From positions 1-59,135 of the IMG/VR virus record IMGVR_UViG_3300020055_000021: a stretch of 59,135 nucleotides of DNA; one strand, written 5' to 3'. The notes below the pieces were generated by a model, which ran no database searches, had not been told where the DNA came from, and saw only the letters and a list, made by a program, of their open reading frames with translations. The stretch is from a virus. Shown here piece by piece: positions 50,547 to 57,763 of this stretch. The translations under genes were made by a program, and so were the position numbers. How positions within the stretch are numbered: position 1 is the stretch's first letter; each line of letters opens with the position of its first letter.

Positions 50547-53500
50547 TCCAATCCTCTCTAATGTAATACCCACATTCAATATTGGTAACGACGGATTCAG
50601 TTGGTGGATAGGTCAAGTAGAAAATGTTACTGATGTAAAGTTAAATGGTGGTAGAGTAAAAGTAAGAATTGTAGGCGTACATAACAAAGAAGGTGATGTG
50701 ACATCTACAGATGACCTTCCATGGTGTCATGTGATGTTGCCGACAAATGTTCCTTACCAAAGTGGTGGTTCTAAAGGTGCTCACAATTTAGAGGTTGGGT
50801 GTTGGGTTGCTGGATTTTACTTAGATCCAGAGTGCCAAAAACCTATCATCATGGGTAGTATTGGTCATGTACCAGGAACTACTTTTATTGAGCCTAATAA
50901 TTTAAAACCTGGATTAACGAGTTTAGGATTTGAACAGGTAAGACCTATTGATATTAAACCAACTACTGATAGACTAAAAGAAACTATAGAGGGTAAAAAT
51001 CCAGATGGTTCTAATGCAGATGCTGGTGGTGCTGCCGCTAAACAACAAGGTGGCGTTTCAGCATTGACAGCTTTGAATGAAGAGAGAACTGAAACTAATC
51101 CAACTGGTTCAAAGCAATGTATTAAGAAAGCGGATGCAAAGTGCGATGCCAAGAGTTTTGGTAGAGAAGTTAGAAAAATTATTGGAGATTTATTAAAAGT
51201 AAATCAACAATCTGGAGGAAAAATCGGCACTTTTTATGTTGGTAAGGCAAATGGTTTATTATATAATGCACAGACACTGCCAAGAAAATACATTTCAAAA
51301 TTAACTCGATTAGTCTCAGCTTTGTCGTTAAGAGTCAAAAAAGAAATTGTATTTGGCATTAGGCAAGGTATTGAGGAACTAGTTAAATTAATTATGGGTG
51401 TTAAGAGTGCTAAGGATGTAAAAGAAAAGGCAACAGATAAAGCCAAAAATCCTAAAGAGTCTTATGTTCCAAATGCACCTCACGGTAATTTTTTAAAGGA
51501 GGTAATTAAAACTTTTAATGAGTTACTAGGAAATCTTGGTTGTTCTTTTACAAAAACACTAGATGACCTAATTAAATATATTATTGATTTAGTTATGGAG
51601 TATCTGCAAGATGCTTTCAGTGCTGCAACATGCTTGATTGATGATGTTACTTCTAAGATTGTTAGATTCCTTGAAAGTTCTTATGAATCTCTTATTAGTA
51701 CAGTTCTTGGTCCGATACAAGATTTATTAGGTGAAGCAGGTAGTTTCCTCGATTTAATTGGTGGAGTTGTTAACAGAGTGCTCACTTTCCTGAACATCAG
51801 TTGTACAGGTCTCGATAATGATTGCAACAAAGATAAAAATATTTGTAGTGATGGGTCGGATGGTGAAGATGATGAAGATGATGAAGAAGAGGAAGATGAT
51901 GAGGGATTTTTCACTAAATTAATTAATGCAATTGTGGAAGCAGAGCAAGCATCAGATGAGTTCCTAGACGATGCTATAGATGAAATTGAAACTGGTAGTT
52001 TAACTGGAAAAAAATTAAATGGAAATTTACCTCGTGGCGTTTGTAACGATGCAAGGAAAAGAAATAAAAGAAAATCTACCAAGGTTAAATTTATTGGTGG
52101 TGTAATTAATCAACCAATAAAAAATAATTTTAAGGCATCAACTACATTTATTCCAGATATTCCCCTAGAGACACCAAATTATCCTCAATTTTCTGACTTA
52201 CCCCAACCAACAATTTCTAATTTTGGACTTAATACAGATAATTACACTGAGTACACCGTTACTGCTCAAGAAGATCTTATTCTAGAGGGCGAAGTTGCAA
52301 GATTTGATGTTGTTGGACCTGTAAGAAATAGTGTTTTAGAAGTTCAAATTGATTCTTCAACTGATATTCCGCAAGAATCTGTTGTAACATTTGAAGAGTG
52401 TGTTATAAATTCAGCAGATGGAACTGCTGTAGGATTAACGGTACAGGTTTCTAGGGATATTGATGGTGTCCCCACTATCAATATTTTAAGTGGTGGAACT
52501 GGATATTTGAAAAATATGAGATTTTCTATTGATGGATCTAAAGCTGGTGGAACTAGTGGTCAAGATGATATTGCATTTACTGTTACTTTAGTTGGTAGAG
52601 AACTAGATTTTAAAATTTTTGGTGATGTTTTTGAAAAAGGTATTATCGATTCAGAAATATACTCTGAATTTGGTAAATTTACATACACAGAGCCAGTAAC
52701 TTTCACTTTCCAAACAATGGAAACAAATGCTTCACAACCATCAAGCATTGGATTTGAACTAGTTCAACAAAGAGCAGCAGATTCTATCATAATCTGGAGA
52801 GATGACCCAAGAAATTTATCAGACACTGATGCAAATGATCCTGTTAATACGGTAACAGTAACTACAGAAAAATCAATTTATACTGAAGGTTCGGTAATAT
52901 TCTTTGATGTTGAAACTAGTGGTTATGCAGATGGTACGAAATTCAGTTTCTCGATATTTGGTAGTGTCACGGAAAATGATTATGACATCTATTTGTTAGG
53001 AGAAGAAAAGAAATTTGAAATTAACGATTCTTCTGGGCAGGTTGTTGTTGTAACAAATATTGATTTTATCAGTGAAGGTCAGGAAAGCATGACATTTTTA
53101 GTTTATGAAGAGGATAATTTAGAGAGACCTTTGGCATCAACGACCGTTTTAATTGTGGACCGCAATGAATCAGAAATTAACGATGAGGAAGAGGAAGAAG
53201 TGTTTAGATTATCTCAAGACACAACAAATGCTCAACTTGAGGCATTTTTAAATTCTCAAAATACAACTGTGTCTAGAGATTTTGCTGATGAAATTATCTC
53301 ATTGCCTGCTGATTTAGGATCGTTACCTCCAGTACCTCTACCTGAAGACGAACCTTTAGAATTTTTACCCCCCGTTGCAGGAACACCAATAGTTGATGAA
53401 GACGGTTCAATCATTAGTATTCCTATTGATTTTCCTGGAAACAGGACTTATCAAGTTGCACCACAGGTTGCAATATCTGGTGATGGATATGGAGCAGCAG

Positions 53501-53901
53501 GTATTGTTTTACTGGATAATGATGGACTCCCAAGTGAAATTAGAGTGACTAGAATTGGAGTTGGATATGTTCCAAATTTACCAGACGATAATAATTTAAA
53601 TTGTATCATAGATTCCTTTACTATTATTAGACCAGGATTTGGATATAGTTCTCCACCTACAATTTTTGTGGATGGCGATCCTAATATTGCTGAGGCAATT
53701 GTTAATGATGACGGATATCTTAGTGGTGTCAGAGTGTTAAATAGGAGTAAGGCTTATAAAACAATACCTGACATTGTAGTTTCTGGTGGTGGAGGAACTT
53801 CTGGATTTGTATTACCAAATCTTGTATGTCTATCGCAACCTGAACTGGAAGAGAAAGGATATGTGAAGATAGGTACAGGTAAATATATTGATTGCCCATG
53901 A
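50539..53901 (+). CDS. 5: Baseplate hub protein with gp5 OB-fold, no lysozyme
   Basis: A 1120-residue protein. Residues about 15-115 form the gp5 N-terminal OB-fold (GFSWWIGQVENVTDVKLNGG, RVKVRIVGVHNKEG, GCWVAGFYLDPECQKPIIMG). A helical region follows, then an acidic run near 440-455 (DGEDDEDDEEEEDDEGFF). Further on is a Calx-beta-like repeat (SIYTEGSVIFFDVETSGYAD, FISEGQESMTFLVYEED) and GxGY modules. No lysozyme domain is visible, unlike T4 gp5. It ends just before, and overlaps by ATGA, the separate beta-helix spike gene. Confidence 0.82.
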   Translation: MIDPILSNVIPTFNIGNDGFSWWIGQVENVTDVKLNGGRVKVRIVGVHNKEGDVTSTDDLPWCHVMLPTNVPYQSGGSKGAHNLEVGCWVAGFYLDPECQKPIIMGSIGHVPGTTFIEPNNLKPGLTSLGFEQVRPIDIKPTTDRLKETIEGKNPDGSNADAGGAAAKQQGGVSALTALNEERTETNPTGSKQCIKKADAKCDAKSFGREVRKIIGDLLKVNQQSGGKIGTFYVGKANGLLYNAQTLPRKYISKLTRLVSALSLRVKKEIVFGIRQGIEELVKLIMGVKSAKDVKEKATDKAKNPKESYVPNAPHGNFLKEVIKTFNELLGNLGCSFTKTLDDLIKYIIDLVMEYLQDAFSAATCLIDDVTSKIVRFLESSYESLISTVLGPIQDLLGEAGSFLDLIGGVVNRVLTFLNISCTGLDNDCNKDKNICSDGSDGEDDEDDEEEEDDEGFFTKLINAIVEAEQASDEFLDDAIDEIETGSLTGKKLNGNLPRGVCNDARKRNKRKSTKVKFIGGVINQPIKNNFKASTTFIPDIPLETPNYPQFSDLPQPTISNFGLNTDNYTEYTVTAQEDLILEGEVARFDVVGPVRNSVLEVQIDSSTDIPQESVVTFEECVINSADGTAVGLTVQVSRDIDGVPTINILSGGTGYLKNMRFSIDGSKAGGTSGQDDIAFTVTLVGRELDFKIFGDVFEKGIIDSEIYSEFGKFTYTEPVTFTFQTMETNASQPSSIGFELVQQRAADSIIIWRDDPRNLSDTDANDPVNTVTVTTEKSIYTEGSVIFFDVETSGYADGTKFSFSIFGSVTENDYDIYLLGEEKKFEINDSSGQVVVVTNIDFISEGQESMTFLVYEEDNLERPLASTTVLIVDRNESEINDEEEEEVFRLSQDTTNAQLEAFLNSQNTTVSRDFADEIISLPADLGSLPPVPLPEDEPLEFLPPVAGTPIVDEDGSIISIPIDFPGNRTYQVAPQVAISGDGYGAAGIVLLDNDGLPSEIRVTRIGVGYVPNLPDDNNLNCIIDSFTIIRPGFGYSSPPTIFVDGDPNIAEAIVNDDGYLSGVRVLNRSKAYKTIPDIVVSGGGGTSGFVLPNLVCLSQPELEEKGYVKIGTGKYIDCP

Positions 53902-54974
53902 CATTTTATTCTCATCATAACAGAGCAACATCTGCTAAAGATACAGCACCTATATCAGAACCTACTGATGGTAGGATAGATATTGCCAAGAAATTTTGTA
54001 CCGGTAAAGTAGATATTATGGGTCAGCACCTTGGATATCTAATAGGTGCTTATTCGAATAAAGATGGGTCTGGAGGACTATTCATAACTGATGGTACATC
54101 TGCTTTTCATATCGACTCCTTAAATAATATACACATAAAAACTGGTGCTACCGATGCTGATGGACCTGGTGGTGGTAAATTACAACTTGGTGCTGAGAGA
54201 CTTCTAGCAGAGTTTAGTGAGTATGCTCTAGAAGTTGGACCTGTAGATGATAAAAGTTCTCCCGACAAAACAGGAACAAAGGAGGAAAAGGTATCTGCAT
54301 ACAGTATTCAGGTCTATGGTAATGCTGATATAAATTGCACTGATGGTGATCTCAAACTAGGTGGAAAGAACATTCTACTTGATGCGAAAGATGTTGTCAA
54401 GATAACTGCAGGAACTCAAGTACAAATCGAAGCAGGTGATGGCGGCGGTAGAATTGACATGATTGCTAATGAATTAAATTCTAATACCAGTAGCACTACA
54501 TTTAATCAAACAGGCGCATTTTATATTGAAGGTGCAGAAGAAATTATTTTTAATCAAAAAGTTAAAGTTGATCCAACTCAAGAAAAAATTTCTGTAGTAA
54601 CCCCAGGTTCATCTTTGGTTGCAAATAGTATAGGTGGATCTACTAGTATGTTCCTCGGTAATAATAAAGTAACTAGCGTCGGAAATACTCAAACAGAAGC
54701 ATATAAGTTCTTGACGACTTCAATTGGTGGTGATGCTCAGGTATCTGTTGGACCACTCTCCTCTTCTACTGTTGCACAACTAAGTATGGTTGCCGTTGGA
54801 TCTCCAACACCAACGTCAAGAGATACATTTGCGTTTGGAATTGTTTCTGGTGGTTCTGTCGGAACTTCTTTTGGTGTTACTGGTATGGATGTTAATTTAG
54901 CATCTGCTGGAACAATCACTTCGTATGCTACATCAATTGTCGATAATATTGGTTCAGTAATTCTCTTGAACTAG
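53898..54974 (+). CDS. Beta-helix tail spike (gp5 C-terminal-like)
   Basis: A 358-residue protein, ATG at 53898. Region SIQVYGNADINCTDGDLKLG, GKNILLDAKDVVKITAGTQV, QIEAGDGGGRIDMIA has the repeating 'I.v.gdadi.v.G' pattern of the gp5/VgrG triple-stranded beta-helix needle. N-terminal HHNRATSAKDTAPISEPTDG could attach it to the hub. It is therefore probably the gp5 spike as a separate gene. Last gene of the rightward late operon. Confidence 0.8.
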   Translation: MTFYSHHNRATSAKDTAPISEPTDGRIDIAKKFCTGKVDIMGQHLGYLIGAYSNKDGSGGLFITDGTSAFHIDSLNNIHIKTGATDADGPGGGKLQLGAERLLAEFSEYALEVGPVDDKSSPDKTGTKEEKVSAYSIQVYGNADINCTDGDLKLGGKNILLDAKDVVKITAGTQVQIEAGDGGGRIDMIANELNSNTSSTTFNQTGAFYIEGAEEIIFNQKVKVDPTQEKISVVTPGSSLVANSIGGSTSMFLGNNKVTSVGNTQTEAYKFLTTSIGGDAQVSVGPLSSSTVAQLSMVAVGSPTPTSRDTFAFGIVSGGSVGTSFGVTGMDVNLASAGTITSYATSIVDNIGSVILLN

Positions 54975-54978
54975 GGGC

Positions 54979-55007
54979 TTGACAGACCTCAGAAAAGGTG
55001 CTACCAT
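54979..55007 (+). promoter_or_regulatory. Promoter of the post-tail small-gene operon
   Basis: TTGACA at 54979-54984 in GGGGCTTGACA context, 17-base spacer, TACCAT at 55002-55007; overlaps the spike stop region. Confidence 0.65.
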
Positions 55008-55021
55008 AGCTATGTCCGAGA

Positions 55022-55159
55022 ATGAAACACATGAAGCTTAAAGAGACTAAGAGAACATTTGTTGTGAAGTCCGGTGATACTTGGGAATGGGTAGAGACAC
55101 CTGAGTTTGAAGCAGCAATCGCTAAATACTGGCAAACTGTGAAGGAGAATGCGGTATGA
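55022..55159 (+). CDS. Small hypothetical protein, 45 aa
   Basis: MKHMKLKETKRTFVVKSGDT then WEWVETPEFEAAIAKYW and an end KENAV. Beta hairpin then helix look; aromatic-rich centre. Just after a consensus promoter and coupled by ATGA to the next gene, which supports it. No function known. Confidence 0.6.
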   Translation: MKHMKLKETKRTFVVKSGDTWEWVETPEFEAAIAKYWQTVKENAV

Positions 55160-55353
55160 AAGATCAATATGTTATTGATGACGGCGAAAACAAACAAGAC
55201 AAATGGAATCGCGGTCTAGACCTATTCATTGAATCTGTACTTAAACCAGACCCAGCATTACGTCAATGCGCTCATAATCAAAAATGTTATCATGAATTGA
55301 TGGATGTTCGAACACAAGTTTTGGAACACCTAAACAGTATGAGGTGGCACTGA
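55156..55353 (+). CDS. Hypothetical protein, 65 aa
   Basis: MKDQYVIDDGENKQDKWNRG then LDLFIESVLKPDPALRQCAH and YHELMDVRTQVLEHLNSMRW. Mostly helical, two cysteines; start overlaps the previous stop. Conserved-looking but without a known domain. Expressed early from the promoter at 54979 by position. Confidence 0.65.
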   Translation: MKDQYVIDDGENKQDKWNRGLDLFIESVLKPDPALRQCAHNQKCYHELMDVRTQVLEHLNSMRWH

Positions 55354-55373
55354 ATAAACTGGCACACACCCCC

Positions 55374-55402
55374 TTGCGGTCCTGGTCTGGGGGTGTTATA
55401 GT
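55374..55402 (+). promoter_or_regulatory. Promoter (CTGGCACA class) with 8-bp palindrome
   Basis: TTGCGG at 55374-55379, 17-base spacer, TATAGT at 55397-55402. CTGGCACACACCCCC precedes it. Perfect inverted repeat ACACCCCC (55366-55373) / GGGGGTGT (55389-55396) flanks the -35 and abuts the -10. Confidence 0.7.
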
Positions 55403-55428
55403 ACCTAGGTAATCAACGCATAACACAT

Positions 55429-55677
55429 ATGACTTCTATTTTCGACGCTATGTGCGATATTCCCCTTGCTAAAGAAGGAGAGGAAGAACTTGAGTCTGTT
55501 GTTGTCAATCCGGATGATATGACTATTACCTTGACTAGCGACAAGGGAGATGTCAAGGTAATTCAATGTGATTCGCAAGACGAACTTAATGAGTTTGGTA
55601 TGGCGATGCGCCTTGAGTTGTATCATAAAGGATATGACACCCAGACCACTTCTGAAGCAGTTCGCGTACAAAACTGA
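55429..55677 (+). CDS. Hypothetical protein, 82 aa
   Basis: MTSIFDAMCDIPLAKEGEEE, then beta-rich VVVNPDDMTITLTSDKGDVK and a helix NEFGMAMRLELYHKG. Coupled to the next gene (TGATG at 55675-55679). No recognisable family. Follows the CTGGCACA-class promoter. Confidence 0.65.
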   Translation: MTSIFDAMCDIPLAKEGEEELESVVVNPDDMTITLTSDKGDVKVIQCDSQDELNEFGMAMRLELYHKGYDTQTTSEAVRVQN

Positions 55678-56090
55678 TGACTTACGAAGCAGAAGTACAA
55701 TTCAAATTCGATGCTACCTACACTCATGATTATAGTCGTGGGTTTGGTTCTACTATTGGTGATGATGACTTCATTCCCGAAGAGCATTACCTGATTACAG
55801 CGCCAGCAGCAGACCTTAACTGCAAACAGTATTTCAAACTATTTGAGAAGTTCATGCTCTGTGTTGGTATGGCACCCTGTTCTATTCGTTCTGGTGCTAT
55901 GTCATTGGTATTCAATGATATGGTGACTGAAGAAGAACAACGCAAAGTGTGTAAAGAGTATGAACTCACTATGGATGAGGACCTGGAGAAGAAATACCAG
56001 GACTTCAAAGAGCGTGATGCTCAATGGGAAAAATTGAATGCCCATTATGAGAATAACTTTGGTAGTGAACCCAAGATTAAAGATGACTGA
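55677..56090 (+). CDS. Hypothetical protein, 137 aa
   Basis: MTYEAEVQFKFDATYTHDYS, then DDDFIPEEHYLITAPAADLN, KLFEKFMLCVGMAPCSIRSG and MVTEEEQRKVCKEYELTMDE. Acidic; an alpha/beta core and a helical tail. No known domain. It is the third gene in an early-type operon and overlaps the next gene by 8 bases. Confidence 0.65.
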   Translation: MTYEAEVQFKFDATYTHDYSRGFGSTIGDDDFIPEEHYLITAPAADLNCKQYFKLFEKFMLCVGMAPCSIRSGAMSLVFNDMVTEEEQRKVCKEYELTMDEDLEKKYQDFKERDAQWEKLNAHYENNFGSEPKIKDD

Positions 56091-56235
56091 CGAACAAATC
56101 AAAATGCTCCGTTGTCTCATCCGAGATGAGATTAAACGTGACCAGATTGATGGATTTGAGCACGGACATTGGGGATGGGTAGAGAAGCACCTAAATGAAG
56201 GATGGAAAGAATTTCAGGAGAGTTTTAACAAATGA
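56083..56235 (+). CDS. Hypothetical protein, 50 aa
   Basis: MTDEQIKMLRCLIRDEIKRD then GFEHGHWGWVEKHLNEGW. Helical with a tryptophan-rich centre. The ATG at 56083 overlaps the previous gene by 8 bases. Coupled to the next by ATGA. Function unknown. Confidence 0.6.
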   Translation: MTDEQIKMLRCLIRDEIKRDQIDGFEHGHWGWVEKHLNEGWKEFQESFNK

Positions 56236-56627
56236 GTATTCCACATTTCAAATCCCAACATGACTGGGAAGCATTTACCCAAATCTTTGATAGTCAGTGG
56301 CATTGTAAGAAAGCATTGCTGGATCGTGTCAAGGATGATATGCTCCCTGGTTATAACTGGGATCAACTTCAACCACATACAGTGGAAATTATCAATGACA
56401 TCGTAACAAATCTCCTGTATGATGTAGATCGTAAGTTCAAAGAAACACACCAAGACTATAAGACTGAGGATGATGACATCTTCATTCCTTATCGTTCATT
56501 CAAAGAGAATGTAGCAGAAGCACTCAAAGAAGCAATGCCGTGTGCTCTCGAAAAACACAATCAGGAAGTTCTTGCTAAACTAGACAGAAAGAGTAGTGTC
56601 ACAACCCCCCTAGACGGGGACCACTAA
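56232..56627 (+). CDS. Hypothetical protein, 131 aa
   Basis: MSIPHFKSQHDWEAFTQIFD, SQWHCKKALLDRVKDDMLPG, then EIINDIVTNLLYDVDRKFKE and FKENVAEALKEAMPCALEKH. All-helical. Operon partner of the three genes before it. No family recognised; composition is typical of small phage early proteins. Confidence 0.65.
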   Translation: MSIPHFKSQHDWEAFTQIFDSQWHCKKALLDRVKDDMLPGYNWDQLQPHTVEIINDIVTNLLYDVDRKFKETHQDYKTEDDDIFIPYRSFKENVAEALKEAMPCALEKHNQEVLAKLDRKSSVTTPLDGDH

Positions 56628-56662
56628 ATACCTTATATTACTAAGGTAATCGAGACAGACCC

Positions 56663-56791
56663 ATGACGACGCCCAACTGGCAACACCACTCTAAAAAAGA
56701 CCAGAAGCGTCGTCTGAAACCTCAGGCGTTGCGTCAGGCAAAGGCACGACGCCAAGCACTTAAACGCAAGCTTCTGTCGCCTATTGGTTAA
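56663..56791 (+). CDS. Small very basic protein overlapping tRNA-Ile
   Basis: MTTPNWQHHSKKDQKRRLKP then QALRQAKARRQALKRKLLSP, 42 residues with about 16 Arg/Lys. The last 22 bases are also the 5' end of tRNA-Ile (UAU). Either a real nucleic-acid-binding peptide or a chance frame; the strongly biased composition favours a real gene. Confidence 0.5.
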   Translation: MTTPNWQHHSKKDQKRRLKPQALRQAKARRQALKRKLLSPIG

Positions 56792-56841
56792 GGCCCTCTG
56801 CTTATAACGGAGTGAAAAGGGTTCAATTCCCTTCAGAAGCA
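56770..56841 (+). tRNA. tRNA-Ile (UAU)
   Basis: Acceptor GCTTCTG/CAGAAGC, D-arm GCC..GGC, anticodon stem CTCTG/CGGAG with loop CTTATAA (anticodon TAT), T-arm AAGGG-TTCAATT-CCCTT, discriminator A. Reads AUA; an uncommon bacterial form of tRNA-Ile. Confidence 0.9.
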
Positions 56842-56844
56842 CTC

Positions 56845-56917
56845 GCTCCTTTAGCAATCTGGTGAATGCAGCGAACTCATAATTCGCCTGAGGCGTGTTC
56901 GATCCACGCAAGGAGCA
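56845..56917 (+). tRNA. tRNA with CAU anticodon (Met, or Ile after lysidine change)
   Basis: Acceptor GCTCCTT/AAGGAGC, anticodon stem GCGAA/TTCGC with loop CTCATAA (anticodon CAT), T-arm GCGTG-TTCGATC-CACGC. Not an initiator type. The neighbouring UAU tRNA already reads AUA, so an elongator Met reading is more likely. Confidence 0.85.
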
Positions 56918-56921
56918 CCTA

Positions 56922-57004
56922 GGAGGATTGGCAGAGCGGTTAATGCAGCGGTTTGCTAAACCGTGAGGGTAACACCTCCGTTGGTTCGAATCCAACATCC
57001 TCCG
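56922..57004 (+). tRNA. tRNA-Ser (GCU)
   Basis: Acceptor GGAGGAT/ATCCTCC, anticodon loop TTGCTAA (anticodon GCT), long variable arm (GAGGG..CCTC) as in serine tRNAs, T-arm TTGG-TTCGAAT-CCAA. Confidence 0.93.
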
Positions 57005-57008
57005 CCTC

Positions 57009-57080
57009 GGGTTTGTAACTCAATGGTAGAGTACCGGGCTTTTAACCTGTTAGTTGTGGGTTCGAGTCCCACCAGACCCA
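57009..57080 (+). tRNA. tRNA-Lys (UUU)
   Basis: Acceptor GGGTTTG/CAGACCC (one G-T pair), anticodon loop CTTTTAA (anticodon TTT), T-arm GTGGG-TTCGAGT-CCCAC. Confidence 0.92.
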
Positions 57081-57081
57081 C

Positions 57082-57119
57082 TAGACAATCCACTGCCTCT
57101 ATGGTATGATTGTCTCATC
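57082..57119 (+). repeat. tRNA-array spacer repeat, copy 1 (promoter-like)
   Basis: TAGACA (57082-57087), 17-base spacer, TATGAT (57105-57110). From GACAATC to CATC (57084-57119) it matches copy 2 at 57199-57234 base for base. Arms GACAATC/GATTGTC can form a hairpin. Confidence 0.8.
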
Positions 57120-57123
57120 AAGC

Positions 57124-57196
<73 letters not shown>

Positions 57197-57234
57197 TTGA
57201 CAATCCACTGCCTCTATGGTATGATTGTCTCATC
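57197..57234 (+). repeat. tRNA-array spacer repeat, copy 2 (promoter-like)
   Basis: TTGACA (57197-57202), 17-base spacer, TATGAT (57220-57225), a consensus-quality promoter directly between tRNA-Glu and tRNA-Ile (GAU). Same sequence as copy 1 over 36 bases. Confidence 0.8.
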
Positions 57235-57308
57235 GGGAGATTAGCTCAGTTGGTTAGAGCGCACGACTGATAATCGTGAGGTGCCTGGTTCGAGTCCAGG
57301 ATTTCCCA
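57235..57308 (+). tRNA. tRNA-Ile (GAU)
   Basis: Acceptor GGGAGAT/ATTTCCC, D-arm GCTC..GAGC, anticodon stem CACGA/TCGTG with loop CTGATAA (anticodon GAT), T-arm CCTGG-TTCGAGT-CCAGG. Confidence 0.94.
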
Positions 57309-57350
57309 TTCCTCAACAACGCTAGTTGGGGGAGATTGTTTAATATAACA

Positions 57351-57376
57351 GAAGTCAGTAGCGAGACTTCTTTTTT
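57351..57376 (+). terminator. Terminator inside the tRNA array
   Basis: GAAGTC (57351-57356), 8-base loop, GACTTC (57365-57370), then TTTTTT, directly in front of tRNA-Leu (UAA). Confidence 0.7.
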
Positions 57377-57461
57377 GGGAGTGTGGTGGAATCGGTAGAC
57401 ACACCAGACTTAAAATCTGTTGACCATTACGGTCGTGCGAGTTCAAGTCTCGCCACTCCTA
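57377..57461 (+). tRNA. tRNA-Leu (UAA)
   Basis: Acceptor GGGAGTG/CACTCCT (terminal G-T), anticodon loop CTTAAAA (anticodon TAA), long variable arm (TTGACC..GGTCGT), T-arm GCGAG-TTCAAGT-CTCGC. Confidence 0.92.
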
Positions 57462-57466
57462 TCCCA

Positions 57467-57474
57467 CATAAATA
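57467..57474 (+). promoter_or_regulatory. Possible late promoter
   Basis: CATAAATA, 23 bases before the ATG at 57497. Confidence 0.4.
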
Positions 57475-57496
57475 ATGATGTGTGGAAATCAAAACA

Positions 57497-57763
57497 ATGA
57501 CGTACCATTTAGAACAACGCTATGTATTTTACATGGGTAATGTTGTGAGGATGTACTTCATTCAGGGTATTCCTTATACATTCGATGAATTACCAACGAT
57601 TGTAGAGGATCACCCAGCAGTTCAAACAGAAGCGTTGGCAAACCGCGACTATGATGATGATGAACTTTACCATTGGTCCTCTTATCTTGTTATGGAAGAA
57701 TGCCATCCACTTATGTTTGATATTGCGGTAGATAACCCAGAACTCTTACCACAAGATGATTGA
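57497..57763 (+). CDS. Hypothetical protein, 88 aa
   Basis: MTYHLEQRYVFYMGNVVRMY, then PYTFDELPTIVEDHPAVQTE and YHWSSYLVMEECHPLMFDIA. Acidic alpha/beta. The ATG at 57497 is preferred over a GTG 15 bases upstream. It overlaps the cpeT start by 8 bases, hinting at a shared role or simple coupling. No known domain. Confidence 0.6.
   Translation: MTYHLEQRYVFYMGNVVRMYFIQGIPYTFDELPTIVEDHPAVQTEALANRDYDDDELYHWSSYLVMEECHPLMFDIAVDNPELLPQDD

Noticed and set aside
51681-52082. Serine-run leftward frame opposite the acidic stretch of the gp5-like gene
   Set aside because: The run of serines is simply the complement of the Asp/Glu codons on the other strand.
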